This document shows positions 1 through 7,005 of a DNA stretch of 16,303 nt, piece after piece. The DNA is from an uncultured Clostridia bacterium (lineage in GTDB: Bacteria > Bacillota > Clostridia > Christensenellales > Borkfalkiaceae), in the NCBI GenBank assembly GCA_934271725.1, contig CAKQSC010000021.1, positions 1 to 16,303 on the forward strand. Reading direction: 5' to 3'. Numbering within the stretch: position 1 is the first letter of the stretch; every line of letters begins with the position of its first letter. A model generated the notes under the pieces. That model made no database searches, was not told the DNA's origin, and saw only the letters and a program-made list of their open reading frames with translations. Made by a program: the position numbers and the translations under genes.

Positions 1-607
1 CCGTACAGGAAGAAGGCACCTCTTTTATATAAGTCCGCTCGAAATGGTTTGTTTTTTCTAAAATTACGTTTTCTTTCGTCGTTTCGTTAAATCCTATTCC
101 GTCTTTCGTATAATATCCGTTACAAAGACCGCATTTATAGTATTCGATATTGCCGTTTTCGGTACACGTCGGCTCTTTGCGTTCATAATGCCCGCCGTCG
201 AAATCGTGGTCGGTTTTCGGAATTATAAGCGACGTAAGTTCTTTTCCGTCGCTGCCTAAATATTTGTTGCACGCCGAACAGTAAGAATACGCGTAGTTAC
301 CCTCCGTTTTGCAAGTGGGCGCGACGTACTCTTTAACGGACGCTATCTCGTGCCCTTTCTTAACGGTAATATCCGTAAGCCTTATCGTTTTGGTTTCGTC
401 GTATTTTTCCTTACACGTTTTACATTCGTAATAGGAAAGAGTGCCGTCCGTTTCGCAAGTTTTTGCGATTCCTACGACAAGTTCGCCGAAGTCGTGTTCG
501 TGATTTTTATTCTTACCGCAACCTTTGCAACCGCAACCCGCAAGAGTCGCAACCGCAAGACAGGCCGTCGCAACGAGAATCAAAATCAATGCCTTACGAT
601 GTTTCAT
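1..607 (-). CDS. Cys-repeat surface lipoprotein, partial (C-terminus beyond left edge)
   Basis: Open reading frame on the minus strand from an ATG at 605-607 to the window edge (about 202 codons), with a good ribosome site (AAAAGGAG, 6 nt before the ATG). The N-terminus has a short basic start (MKHRK), a hydrophobic stretch, and the lipobox LAGC with Cys25, so the product should be a lipid-anchored exported protein. The next residues are Gly/Cys rich (Cys27, Cys30). Then come at least three imperfect units of the pattern TC-x-T/E-x-G-x3-Y-x-x-C-x-x-C-x-x-Y, starting near residue 51, often preceded by His-Asp/Glu. Such two-Cys units are common in surface proteins of Clostridia, but their function is unknown to me; metal binding or disulfide-stapled mini-domains are inferences. 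The C-terminal domain, which would reveal the role, is missing. The CmpB-like gene lies 113 nt upstream. Confidence 0.8.
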   Translation of the reverse strand, partial: MKHRKALILILVATACLAVATLAGCGCKGCGKNKNHEHDFGELVVGIAKTCETDGTLSYYECKTCKEKYDETKTIRLTDITVKKGHEIASVKEYVAPTCKTEGNYAYSYCSACNKYLGSDGKELTSLIIPKTDHDFDGGHYERKEPTCTENGNIEYYKCGLCNGYYTKDGIGFNETTKENVILEKTNHFERTYIKEVPSSCT

Positions 608-630
608 TTATTTCTCCTTTTAATTTATTT

Positions 631-654
631 TCGCGACATATTTTTATCTCGCGA
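631..654. repeat. Inverted repeat TCGCGA...TCGCGA upstream of the lipoprotein gene
   Basis: Two copies of the self-complementary hexamer TCGCGA lie 12 nt apart (631-636 and 649-654), 24-47 nt upstream of the lipoprotein start. The spacer is A/T-rich. The position would suit an operator, or the sequence could fold in the 5' leader. No convincing promoter hexamers were found beside it, so this is a weak call. Confidence 0.3.
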
Positions 655-720
655 TATATCTTATGTTTACCCGGCATCGCGCGTTCGGCCGACCGAACCG
701 TTCCGTGCGAAAAATAAAGT

Positions 721-1494
721 TTATGCGCTTTCGCCGTTGTTTTCCGTAGCTTCTTCCGTTTTGGTTATTTTGCTCCTTTTATCCATAGTCGCTTTCAGTT
801 CGTCGAACGAATTGTATTTTTTAGTCGACATCGTCGGAAACGCTTTTATTATACGCCTTGTAAACACGGAAGGTCTTTTGATAAGTTTTTCTTTCGCCGA
901 AATGAGTTTAAGCGTTCCGTCCGCGACGGTTTTACCCATTTTGTCGGAAAGCGCGTGTATTTTGGCGTTTATCGCGTCCAACGCTTTAAGGCGTTTGTTG
1001 AGTTTTACGATAGTAGCAACCGTTCCTATAAAGTCGATAAGCATAAACGAACAAAGAACGATTATGACGACGAGCGTTGCCGTGAAAGGCAAAATCGCGA
1101 TAAACTTATCGACGAGAGGGAATATGATTTTCACCGCCGAAATGCACACCAACCCCCACAAAAGCGAAAATCTTGCGCAGATATATCCGCCGAGATTCCA
1201 ACGCTCTTTGGAATAATCCCACCACTTGTGCCTGAATACCTTTTCGAGAACGAACCCCGTAACGAGTTCGAGCAAAGTCGGCAGGAAAAAACTCACGGCA
1301 ACGAGTACCGCGTCGTGAGAAATAAGGCTTGTTACGAAATGAACGCCCGCAACGCCGAACCCGTAAATGGGGCAAACGGGACCGTTTAAAAATCCGCGGT
1401 TTACGAACTTGCCGTCTTTAAACGCCGCAAAACATACTTCCGCGCACCAGCCGAGAAAAGAAAATATCAAAAAATAAATAGTGAATTCGTACAT
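721..1494 (-). CDS. CmpB-like (putative ABC-transporter type IV family) membrane protein
   Basis: 257 aa. The N-terminal half matches the family called ABC_trans_CmpB (PF06541): a first helix with the FLGWCAEV signature (residues 13-20), then NRGFLNGPVCPIYGFG (32-47), and the WWDYS motif (91-95). Four or five hydrophobic segments fill residues 1-165. The C-terminal third (about 165-257) is charged, Lys-rich and probably cytoplasmic. The family is widespread in Clostridia; despite its name no transport activity is established, and no ATP-binding partner is encoded nearby. It is transcribed alone from a perfect sigma-A promoter (1527-1555). The ATG at 1492-1494 is preceded by AAGGAC. No convincing terminator follows; read-through into the lipoprotein gene is possible. 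Confidence 0.85.
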   Translation of the reverse strand: MYEFTIYFLIFSFLGWCAEVCFAAFKDGKFVNRGFLNGPVCPIYGFGVAGVHFVTSLISHDAVLVAVSFFLPTLLELVTGFVLEKVFRHKWWDYSKERWNLGGYICARFSLLWGLVCISAVKIIFPLVDKFIAILPFTATLVVIIVLCSFMLIDFIGTVATIVKLNKRLKALDAINAKIHALSDKMGKTVADGTLKLISAKEKLIKRPSVFTRRIIKAFPTMSTKKYNSFDELKATMDKRSKITKTEEATENNGESA

Positions 1495-1526
1495 AATAAG
1501 TCCTTGTTTTTTTCTTTTGTATGTTT

Positions 1527-1555
1527 ATTATACCCCGTCCGCCCGTTTTTGTCAA
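1527..1555 (-). promoter_or_regulatory. Sigma-A promoter of the CmpB-like gene
   Basis: On the minus strand TTGACA (1550-1555), a 17-nt spacer and TATAAT (1527-1532): an exact consensus match. Predicted transcription start is near 1520, giving a leader of about 26 nt with the AAGGAC ribosome site. Confidence 0.9.
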
Positions 1556-1609
1556 GGCAAAACGTTTTTAAGGGGTTAACGCCGAACGGTGTTCTTTTTT
1601 ACTTACGAA

Positions 1610-1640
1610 AACCCTCGGGCAAACGTTTTACCCGAGGGTT
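1610..1640 (-). terminator. Intrinsic terminator of the five-gene operon
   Basis: Stem AACCCTCGGG (1610-1619) paired with CCCGAGGGTT (1631-1640), 10 bp with an 11-nt loop. On the minus strand it is followed by a short T run. It lies 7 nt beyond the stop codon of the phosphoribosyltransferase gene, so it ends that operon. Confidence 0.85.
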
Positions 1641-1646
1641 TTAAAA

Positions 1647-2186
1647 TTATAGAAGCGGAATGGTTGCGAGATATTTTACGTCTTTACGGTCTTTCGCGTT
1701 TCCTTCCGCAAGAACGAAGAGTCTTTCGTAAACTATACCGCCCGCTTTTTCGACCAACGCTTCGAGTCCTTTAAGACTCTCACCCGTCGAAATAACGTCG
1801 TCTATCACGGCAACCTTTTTGCCTTTTATAAGGTCGACGTCGTGCTTTGACAAATGCAGTTCCTGCGCTTTGCCCGTAGTTATGGACGAGCCGTATTCCA
1901 CGTGTATGCCGTCCTGCATATAAAGTTTTTTGCTCTTTCTCGCGACGGCGTAATAACGCATACCCTTTTCTCTTGCGACCACGTGCGTGAGTTGAAGTCC
2001 TTTCGACTCCGCCGTGATAAGCACTTCCGCATCGCCTACGAGTTTTGCCAACTCTTTACCGCAATGCTCCGTGAGAGCGCTGTCCCCGTGAAGATTGAAA
2101 AAGCAAATCTTAACACCGCCGGGAAGCGTAAGCACGGGCAGATACGCCTTGAAACCTTTAATATCGACTTCGTAAAAACTTTCCAT
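1647..2186 (-). CDS. Type I phosphoribosyltransferase (adenine/xanthine PRT-like)
   Basis: 179 aa, the normal length for Apt/Xpt-type enzymes, which join a purine base to PRPP in the cytosol to give a nucleotide. The PRPP-binding motif is clear: VIDDVISTGES at residues 128-138. Upstream is the TAESKG segment (58-63), typical of Apt-like proteins, and the flexible-loop region with YMQDGIHVEYGS (89-100). The base specificity cannot be read from sequence alone; adenine is the best guess, so no symbol is given. It is the last gene of a five-gene operon, 19 nt after the hydrolase gene. The ribosome site is a GGGG tract about 8 nt from the ATG. A strong terminator follows. Confidence 0.85.
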   Translation of the reverse strand: MESFYEVDIKGFKAYLPVLTLPGGVKICFFNLHGDSALTEHCGKELAKLVGDAEVLITAESKGLQLTHVVAREKGMRYYAVARKSKKLYMQDGIHVEYGSSITTGKAQELHLSKHDVDLIKGKKVAVIDDVISTGESLKGLEALVEKAGGIVYERLFVLAEGNAKDRKDVKYLATIPLL

Positions 2187-2205
2187 GACATATAACCCCT
2201 TGTGA

Positions 2206-3045
2206 TTACTTTAATTCTATGCCGTTTTCTTTGAGCCACTCGACGGACAGTTTTACCCATTCGGGAATACTTTTCGTGGCGTTTACAATCGCTTCGTCGT
2301 TGCCGTATACCGTCATGTCCGCAACGGACAAACCGTGTTGTCCTTTGCCGTATATATGCAGTGAAAACGAAACCCCCGCCTTGTCGTAAGCCTCCGCGAC
2401 CACGAGCGAGTTTCTTATCGGCACCACGCCGTCGTTGAACGTCGACCATATAAACGCCGGCGCGGAATGAACGCCTACGATATTTTCTATGCTTAACTTT
2501 TCGTTGCCCGTTTCCTTACCCGTAAGATTAAGGAAAGAACCGCCGTGCGTTTTGCGCGTTGCCGTTATAACGGGGTAGGCAAGCACTATCGCGTCCGGTC
2601 TTGCCCTTTTTTCGGGCTTGAATATTTCCGTAACGTCCTTTTCGCCGTTATACGAGCCGAGCATGGCGCAAAGATGTCCGCCCGCGGAAAAGCCGAGCGC
2701 AGAAACCATATTTTCGTCAACGTGAAACTCGTCTGCGTTTTCTCTTATATAATTCATTGCCATAACCGCTTCCGTAAGCGCGTAAGGGTACCTTACGGGC
2801 GCAACCGAATAATCGAGCCAGAACGCCTGAAACCCGTACGACAGATATTTCATACAAACGGGTTCCGCCTCTCTTCTGGACACGGAACTGTAACCGCCTC
2901 CCGGAAAAACGAGCATTGCGGGATTTTTCCTTTCGGCGTTAATCTCTTTGTACTCGCCTAAAATATAACAATGCAGAACGCCGTTACCGCCCTGCGGTTT
3001 TTCCAATTTATAATATTCGTATAAATCCGTTTCAAAAACTTTCAT
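2206..3045 (-). CDS. Alpha/beta-hydrolase, acetyl-esterase-like
   Basis: 279 aa serine hydrolase with no signal peptide, so probably cytosolic. Visible catalytic parts: the oxyanion segment FPGGGY (residues 47-52), the nucleophile elbow GFSAGG with Ser120, the acid Asp205 in the NDGVVP segment, and His237 in GQHGLS. The layout (LDYSVAP near 78-83, then YPYAL) resembles BD-FAE/xylan-esterase-like enzymes that remove acetyl or short acyl groups from sugars or small metabolites; the true substrate is unknown. It is fourth in the operon, 15 nt after the DUF697 gene, with a GGAG ribosome site. Together with a PTS-type permease in the same operon, a role in deacylating an imported carbohydrate is possible but is inference. 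Confidence 0.85.
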   Translation of the reverse strand: MKVFETDLYEYYKLEKPQGGNGVLHCYILGEYKEINAERKNPAMLVFPGGGYSSVSRREAEPVCMKYLSYGFQAFWLDYSVAPVRYPYALTEAVMAMNYIRENADEFHVDENMVSALGFSAGGHLCAMLGSYNGEKDVTEIFKPEKRARPDAIVLAYPVITATRKTHGGSFLNLTGKETGNEKLSIENIVGVHSAPAFIWSTFNDGVVPIRNSLVVAEAYDKAGVSFSLHIYGKGQHGLSVADMTVYGNDEAIVNATKSIPEWVKLSVEWLKENGIELK

Positions 3046-3060
3046 AAATCATCTCCGAAA

Positions 3061-4155
3061 TTACGCTTTTTGTAATTTTTTGTTCTTTTTCGCTACATTT
3101 TTGAGTTCTTCTTCCACCATAACGCAGGTTTCGCCGAGTTCTTCTTCGCTTTCTCCCACGTCTATGCCGTCTAAAATATTCTGCAAGCCGTATTCTTTGT
3201 TAAGGTATCTTATCGTCTGATATCCTATAACCGCGGTAAGCGTTCCGTTTACCAACCCTTGTATGGAAGAATCTACCAAAACGGAAATGGCGTTTCCGAG
3301 TATAGGCAGTCCTTTTGCCATATCTCCGAGAGTTTTGGCAACGCCGTTGCCTATTTTAAAGCTTTCAAGCCCGTACGCGATAAGCGAATTGCGAAGAACC
3401 GCCGAGAATATTTTCAACAGTTTGGGATCGCTCGGTCTGAACCCGTAAAGGAACACCAAATCTTTTATAAGTTGCAAATCTATGCTCGCAACCAGAAGAG
3501 TGTCGACTTTGCTCGATTGCGATATCGCCGAATACAATCCCGCCTTTACGGAACTTTTGACTATGACGTCTTTCGCCGTCTTTTTTATTTTGCCCGAGTA
3601 CAATTCCGTAAGCGTATTTTTCAGCATATCGTCGTCGCCTACGTTTCTCGCTATGGCAAGTTTTCCCACGAGTTCGTCGTCATACCAGCCGATTCCCTCC
3701 ACTTTGGAAGAAAAGTCTATAATTCTATCGGCAATATTTCTTCTCACTTTTCTGTTGTGTTTTTTAGCCTCTTTCGCGTTTGCCGAGTTGACGTTGGTAA
3801 CGAAATAATCCGTCTTCATAAGTTTTACGGCAGGCACGACGTATATTATTACGTACAGCACGAGACACCCCGCGCCCACGCCGTAACCGACGTATTTATT
3901 GTAATCGTACGCTTTCGTCGCAACCCATAAAAGGCAGGCGAATATAATTATTCCCACCACGGCGAGAAACAGCCGTACGAGAAACTTCGCGCTTTTTACG
4001 TTCTGACGCTTAACATATTTTTCTTCGTATTCGTACAGCGTCATTTTTTTGTCGGCGGAACCGCCCGACGCCTTATCCTGCGAAAGCGCGTCCGTTTCGG
4101 TCATCTTATCCGCGTCCGTCGTCGTTATAAGTTCTTTGCTTTTGTCCTTTTTCAT
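3061..4155 (-). CDS. YcjF-like DUF697 membrane protein
   Basis: 364 aa. After a polar N-terminus rich in Lys, Thr and Asp (1-55) there are two closely spaced membrane helices (about 58-80 and 89-111). A long soluble part follows, and its C-terminal region (about 180-340) has the DUF697 pattern seen in YcjF/UPF0283 proteins: an Ala/Ser-rich amphipathic helix (SAISQSSKVD), LIKDLVFLYGFRP, and a Gly-rich hydrophobic hairpin (GLPILGNAISVL) ending with GYQTIRYLN. In other bacteria DUF697 is often found with a YcjX-like or Era-like GTPase; no GTPase is visible here. The function is unknown; a membrane-stress or envelope role is only suggested by relatives. It is third in the operon, 15 nt behind the permease gene. 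Confidence 0.8.
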   Translation of the reverse strand: MKKDKSKELITTTDADKMTETDALSQDKASGGSADKKMTLYEYEEKYVKRQNVKSAKFLVRLFLAVVGIIIFACLLWVATKAYDYNKYVGYGVGAGCLVLYVIIYVVPAVKLMKTDYFVTNVNSANAKEAKKHNRKVRRNIADRIIDFSSKVEGIGWYDDELVGKLAIARNVGDDDMLKNTLTELYSGKIKKTAKDVIVKSSVKAGLYSAISQSSKVDTLLVASIDLQLIKDLVFLYGFRPSDPKLLKIFSAVLRNSLIAYGLESFKIGNGVAKTLGDMAKGLPILGNAISVLVDSSIQGLVNGTLTAVIGYQTIRYLNKEYGLQNILDGIDVGESEEELGETCVMVEEELKNVAKKNKKLQKA

Positions 4156-4170
4156 ATTTCACCCGTTATT

Positions 4171-5388
4171 TTATACGTCGAGTTTCATATCTCCGTACTT
4201 AATCCACCCGAGTTTTCTCATAAGTTCGCTTACTCCGAACGCAACGACCGCCGGTATGACGAACATACACAAGATTACGCCGAGCGTAACGTTGAGGGTA
4301 GACACCCCGCCGTTTATGCTTTCCGTAATCGTATTGAACACGCCTACGAGTCCGCTGGTACCCATTCCTCCGCCCGAGGCGTTGCATTTCAGCCCGAACA
4401 GTTTCGTCGACAAAGGTCCGACTATCGCGGAAGCGATTATCTCGGGAACCATTATTATCGGTTTTTTCATAAGGTTAGGAATTTGAAGCATGCTCGTTCC
4501 GAGTCCCTGCGCTATAAGTCCGCCGAACTTGTTTTCTCTGAAACTCGATACGGCAAACCCTATCATGTGCGAAGCGCAACCGCAAGCCGCCGCCCCGCCG
4601 GCAAGAAGCATGGAATCGGTAGTTATGCCGGAGGCTATCGATAACCATATCGCCGCCGAACTCGTCGGAAGAGTCAGAAGTATACCCATACATACCGAAA
4701 CTATTATTCCCATCGTTACGGGCGCCTTACCCGTTGCCAGCCCAACACCCTTACCTATCACGTTTACAAGCAAAATAAACGGATATGCGAGATATATTCC
4801 GCCAAGGGACATAATTATCATTCCGAGAGGTATAAAAATAATATCGAGTTTCGTTTTCCCCTCGTAAAGAGAAGCGATTTCCATAGCGAACAACGCCGCT
4901 ACGTACGCCCCTATGGGGTTGCCGGGCGCGCCGACAGTAATGTTCGGATACGCAAACCCGAACTCGACCATAGTCTGCGAAAACGCGCCTATAAGCCCCG
5001 TAACCGCCGACGTAAAGGTAATGAGTTTGCCTTTTTTCAACGCGTTGGCTATTCCTATGCCTATGCCCGCGCCCATAAGCGTTTTTGCAAGGTTGCCCGC
5101 GTATACGAGCATTTTACCGAACGTGTTGTCGCCTATCCATATTCCTACCTGCCAGATTATCGTACCCGCTATAAGCGTGCAGAAAAGCCCTTGTGCCATA
5201 CCCGAAAACGCGGTTATAAACCACCTTTTGGGAAGGCCTTTCAGAAAAGTTACAACCTTTTCTTTACGGTCGCTTTTACTTTTTTCGCCCGCGCAAACGC
5301 CGTCATTTTCTCCGGCGTCCGTCTTTTTGTCGCAAACAACGTCGTTTTCTTTGTTCTCTTTGTTGTTCTGTTCCTTTAATTCGTCCAT
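4171..5388 (-). CDS. Single-domain PTS_EIIC_2-type sugar permease
   Basis: 405 aa polytopic membrane protein. A hydrophilic, acidic/Lys-rich tail of about 50 residues precedes the first helix. The segment GMAQGLFCTLIAGTIIWQVG (starting near residue 63), followed by the GAGIGIGIANALK region, is characteristic of PTS_EIIC_2 (PF13303). The rest is Gly/Ala-rich hydrophobic helices with the GGGMGTSGLVGV loop near 341-352. No IIA or IIB phosphotransfer domain is fused or encoded next to it, so the energy source and substrate are open: it may borrow IIA/IIB proteins from elsewhere or work as a facilitator. The gene starts 1 nt after the stop codon of the phosphohydrolase gene, whose last codons carry its GAGGG ribosome site, so translational coupling is likely. 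Confidence 0.85.
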   Translation of the reverse strand: MDELKEQNNKENKENDVVCDKKTDAGENDGVCAGEKSKSDRKEKVVTFLKGLPKRWFITAFSGMAQGLFCTLIAGTIIWQVGIWIGDNTFGKMLVYAGNLAKTLMGAGIGIGIANALKKGKLITFTSAVTGLIGAFSQTMVEFGFAYPNITVGAPGNPIGAYVAALFAMEIASLYEGKTKLDIIFIPLGMIIMSLGGIYLAYPFILLVNVIGKGVGLATGKAPVTMGIIVSVCMGILLTLPTSSAAIWLSIASGITTDSMLLAGGAAACGCASHMIGFAVSSFRENKFGGLIAQGLGTSMLQIPNLMKKPIIMVPEIIASAIVGPLSTKLFGLKCNASGGGMGTSGLVGVFNTITESINGGVSTLNVTLGVILCMFVIPAVVAFGVSELMRKLGWIKYGDMKLDV

Positions 5389-5389
5389 A

Positions 5390-6088
5390 TCAACCCTCTA
5401 TTTCGACCAAAGTATTGTTCACGAGGTCGCACGACGTGAGATAATACTTTATTCCGTCTTTATAAACGATTTTATCGGCGCGCACGTCTTTACCGTGAAG
5501 ATGCCCGTACACGACCGCGTTCACGCCGTATTCTTTAAACAGTTCCGTATAAGCGGTGCTTTCTCTTCTTGCGTTGAAAGGCGGATAATGCACCGTTACT
5601 ATCAGTTTATCCCCCTCTTTCATAAGACTTTTGGCGTTGTTTAAAGAAAGTTTAAGTCTTTCCGCTTCGCGAAGATAAATCTTTTCGTCCGCAGGAGTAA
5701 AATCGGGCGAACCGGGAACCGTCCACGCGCGCGAACCCGCTATAACCGCCCCGTCGAACCGTATTGCGTCGTTCTGCAAGGCGAACACGTTTTCGGGCAA
5801 GGCTTTTCTGAGGTTGGTTATACTCTTCCACCAGTAATCGTGGTTTCCTTTAATCATAACCTTTTTGCCGTTGAAAGAAGAAAACCGCGATATATCGTTC
5901 AAAGCCTCGGTTAAATCCATAGCCCAACTTATATCTCCGCTTATAAGCACGATATCGTCTTTGCCGACTTTGCTTTGCCAGTCGGCTTCTATCTTTTCGA
6001 GATAGTTTTCCCATGACGAACCGAACACGTCCATAGGCTTGTCCGTATTCGTGGATATATGCAAATCGCTTATAGCAAAAATCTTCAT
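5390..6088 (-). CDS. Calcineurin-like metallophosphoesterase (COG1768-type)
   Basis: 232 aa two-metal phosphoesterase. The full metal-ligand set is present: D8 and H10 (SDLH), D52 (GDISW), N82-H83 (GNHDYWW), H167 (HYPP), and H196/H198 (GHLH). The SGDISWAM and GNHDYWW wording is typical of the COG1768 group common in Firmicutes, whose physiological substrate is not known. It has no signal peptide. It is the first gene of the five-gene operon, with an extended -10 promoter just upstream and a GGGGTGG ribosome site close to the ATG. Its stop codon overlaps the leader of the permease gene. Confidence 0.88.
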   Translation of the reverse strand: MKIFAISDLHISTNTDKPMDVFGSSWENYLEKIEADWQSKVGKDDIVLISGDISWAMDLTEALNDISRFSSFNGKKVMIKGNHDYWWKSITNLRKALPENVFALQNDAIRFDGAVIAGSRAWTVPGSPDFTPADEKIYLREAERLKLSLNNAKSLMKEGDKLIVTVHYPPFNARRESTAYTELFKEYGVNAVVYGHLHGKDVRADKIVYKDGIKYYLTSCDLVNNTLVEIEG

Positions 6089-6107
6089 TCGCCACCCCGC
6101 TTAGTTT

Positions 6108-6136
6108 ATTTTATCACATTCGGCGTTATTTTGCAA
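6108..6136 (-). promoter_or_regulatory. Promoter of the phosphohydrolase-permease operon
   Basis: Minus strand: TTGCAA (6131-6136), a 17-nt spacer, and TAAAAT (6108-6113) preceded by TGA, giving an extended -10 (TGnTAAAAT). Start of transcription is expected near 6101, leaving a leader of about 12 nt. It diverges from the tcdA promoter, with 14 nt between the two -35 boxes. Confidence 0.75.
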
Positions 6137-6150
6137 GAATATTCGTTTAC

Positions 6151-6179
6151 TTGACATTATAACCTTTTAACTTTATAAT
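6151..6179 (+). promoter_or_regulatory. Perfect sigma-A promoter of tcdA
   Basis: TTGACA (6151-6156), a 17-nt spacer and TATAAT (6174-6179), an exact consensus match. Only six bases separate the -10 box from the tcdA ATG at 6186, so the expected start nucleotide is the A of the start codon. Confidence 0.92.
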
Positions 6180-6185
6180 AAACTT

Positions 6186-6893
6186 ATGGGACAATTTTCA
6201 AGAACGGAACTCGTTTTCGGCAAAACGGGCATAAAAAAACTCAACGATTCAAAAGTCATAGTCTTCGGCGTGGGCGGAGTAGGCGGTTTCGCCGTTGAAG
6301 GACTTATACGGGCGGGCGTGGGCAATCTCACTCTCGTAGACAACGACGTCGTTGCCGAATCCAACATAAACAGACAGATAATAGCCCTTCACTCGACGAT
6401 AGGGAAATATAAAACGGAAATAGCGAAAGAGCGTTGCCTCGATATAAACCCGAACGCGACCGTTACCGCCGTAAACGCATTTTACTCGCAGGAAACGGCT
6501 GGCGATTTTAATTTGAGCGGTTACGATTACGTCATCGACGCGATAGACACGGTATCGGCGAAAGTGCTTTTAATAGCCAACGCGAAAAAGGCGGGGGTGC
6601 CCGTAATTTCTTCTATGGGCGCGGGTAACAAATTAGATCCGACGGGATTTAAGGTTGCGGATATTTACGAAACGAAAGTCTGCCCTCTCGCCAAAAAAAT
6701 GAGAAACCTGTTAAAAAAAGAAAACGTTACGGGCGTTAAAGTAGTTTATTCGGAAGAGGAGCCTTTAAAGGTAGAAACGGACGAAACGAAAGGAACGAGC
6801 AATCACCCCGTGCCGTCAAGCGTTTCTTTCGTGCCGTCGGTAGTAGGGCTTATCATCGCGGGAGAAGTAATTAAAGATTTGGTTAAAGGCTAA
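6186..6893 (+). CDS. tcdA: tRNA threonylcarbamoyladenosine dehydratase TcdA
   Basis: 235 aa E1-like enzyme of the ThiF/MoeB/HesA superfamily. TcdA (also CsdL/YgdL) uses ATP to cyclise the threonylcarbamoyl group of t6A37 in ANN-decoding tRNAs. Seen here: the family N-terminus QFSRTELVFG, the nucleotide-binding loop GVGGVG (28-33), acidic D52/D54, the NINRQI motif (60-65), DAID (118-121), SSMGAGNKLDP (142-152) and the KVCPLAK segment with Cys166. The N-terminus agrees with family members, so the ATG at 6186 is right. Yet there is no Shine-Dalgarno sequence, and the -10 box ends 6 nt before it: translation from a leaderless mRNA is the simplest reading. It is transcribed alone, divergently from the phosphohydrolase operon. 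Confidence 0.92.
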   Translation: MGQFSRTELVFGKTGIKKLNDSKVIVFGVGGVGGFAVEGLIRAGVGNLTLVDNDVVAESNINRQIIALHSTIGKYKTEIAKERCLDINPNATVTAVNAFYSQETAGDFNLSGYDYVIDAIDTVSAKVLLIANAKKAGVPVISSMGAGNKLDPTGFKVADIYETKVCPLAKKMRNLLKKENVTGVKVVYSEEEPLKVETDETKGTSNHPVPSSVSFVPSVVGLIIAGEVIKDLVKG

Positions 6894-6970
6894 ATTATTT
6901 CCGTATAAATCCCGAAAAAACGGTTAAACGGGCAAACGGACGAAAACTTTCTTTTTTACCCGTTATTTGC

Positions 6971-6999
6971 TTGACAGTATATTTTTAAACGTATATAAT
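6971..6999 (+). promoter_or_regulatory. Perfect sigma-A promoter of the structured RNA gene
   Basis: TTGACA (6971-6976), 17-nt spacer, TATAAT (6994-6999). No plus-strand reading frame with a ribosome site follows, but a structured transcript and a terminator do. The start is expected near 7006. Confidence 0.92.
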
Positions 7000-7005
7000 A
7001 CCACA

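Noticed and set aside
683..698. Hairpin GTTCGG/CCGAAC as terminator of the CmpB-like gene
   Set aside because: Only 6 bp and no T tract on either strand.
350..1216. 288-aa plus-strand frame opposite the lipoprotein and CmpB-like genes
   Set aside because: It overlaps two genes with good ribosome sites and family matches on the other strand; it lacks its own ribosome site and family features. The codon pattern of the real genes keeps the opposite frame open. The same applies to the long plus-strand frames at 3259-3930, 4049-4867 and 4913-5644.
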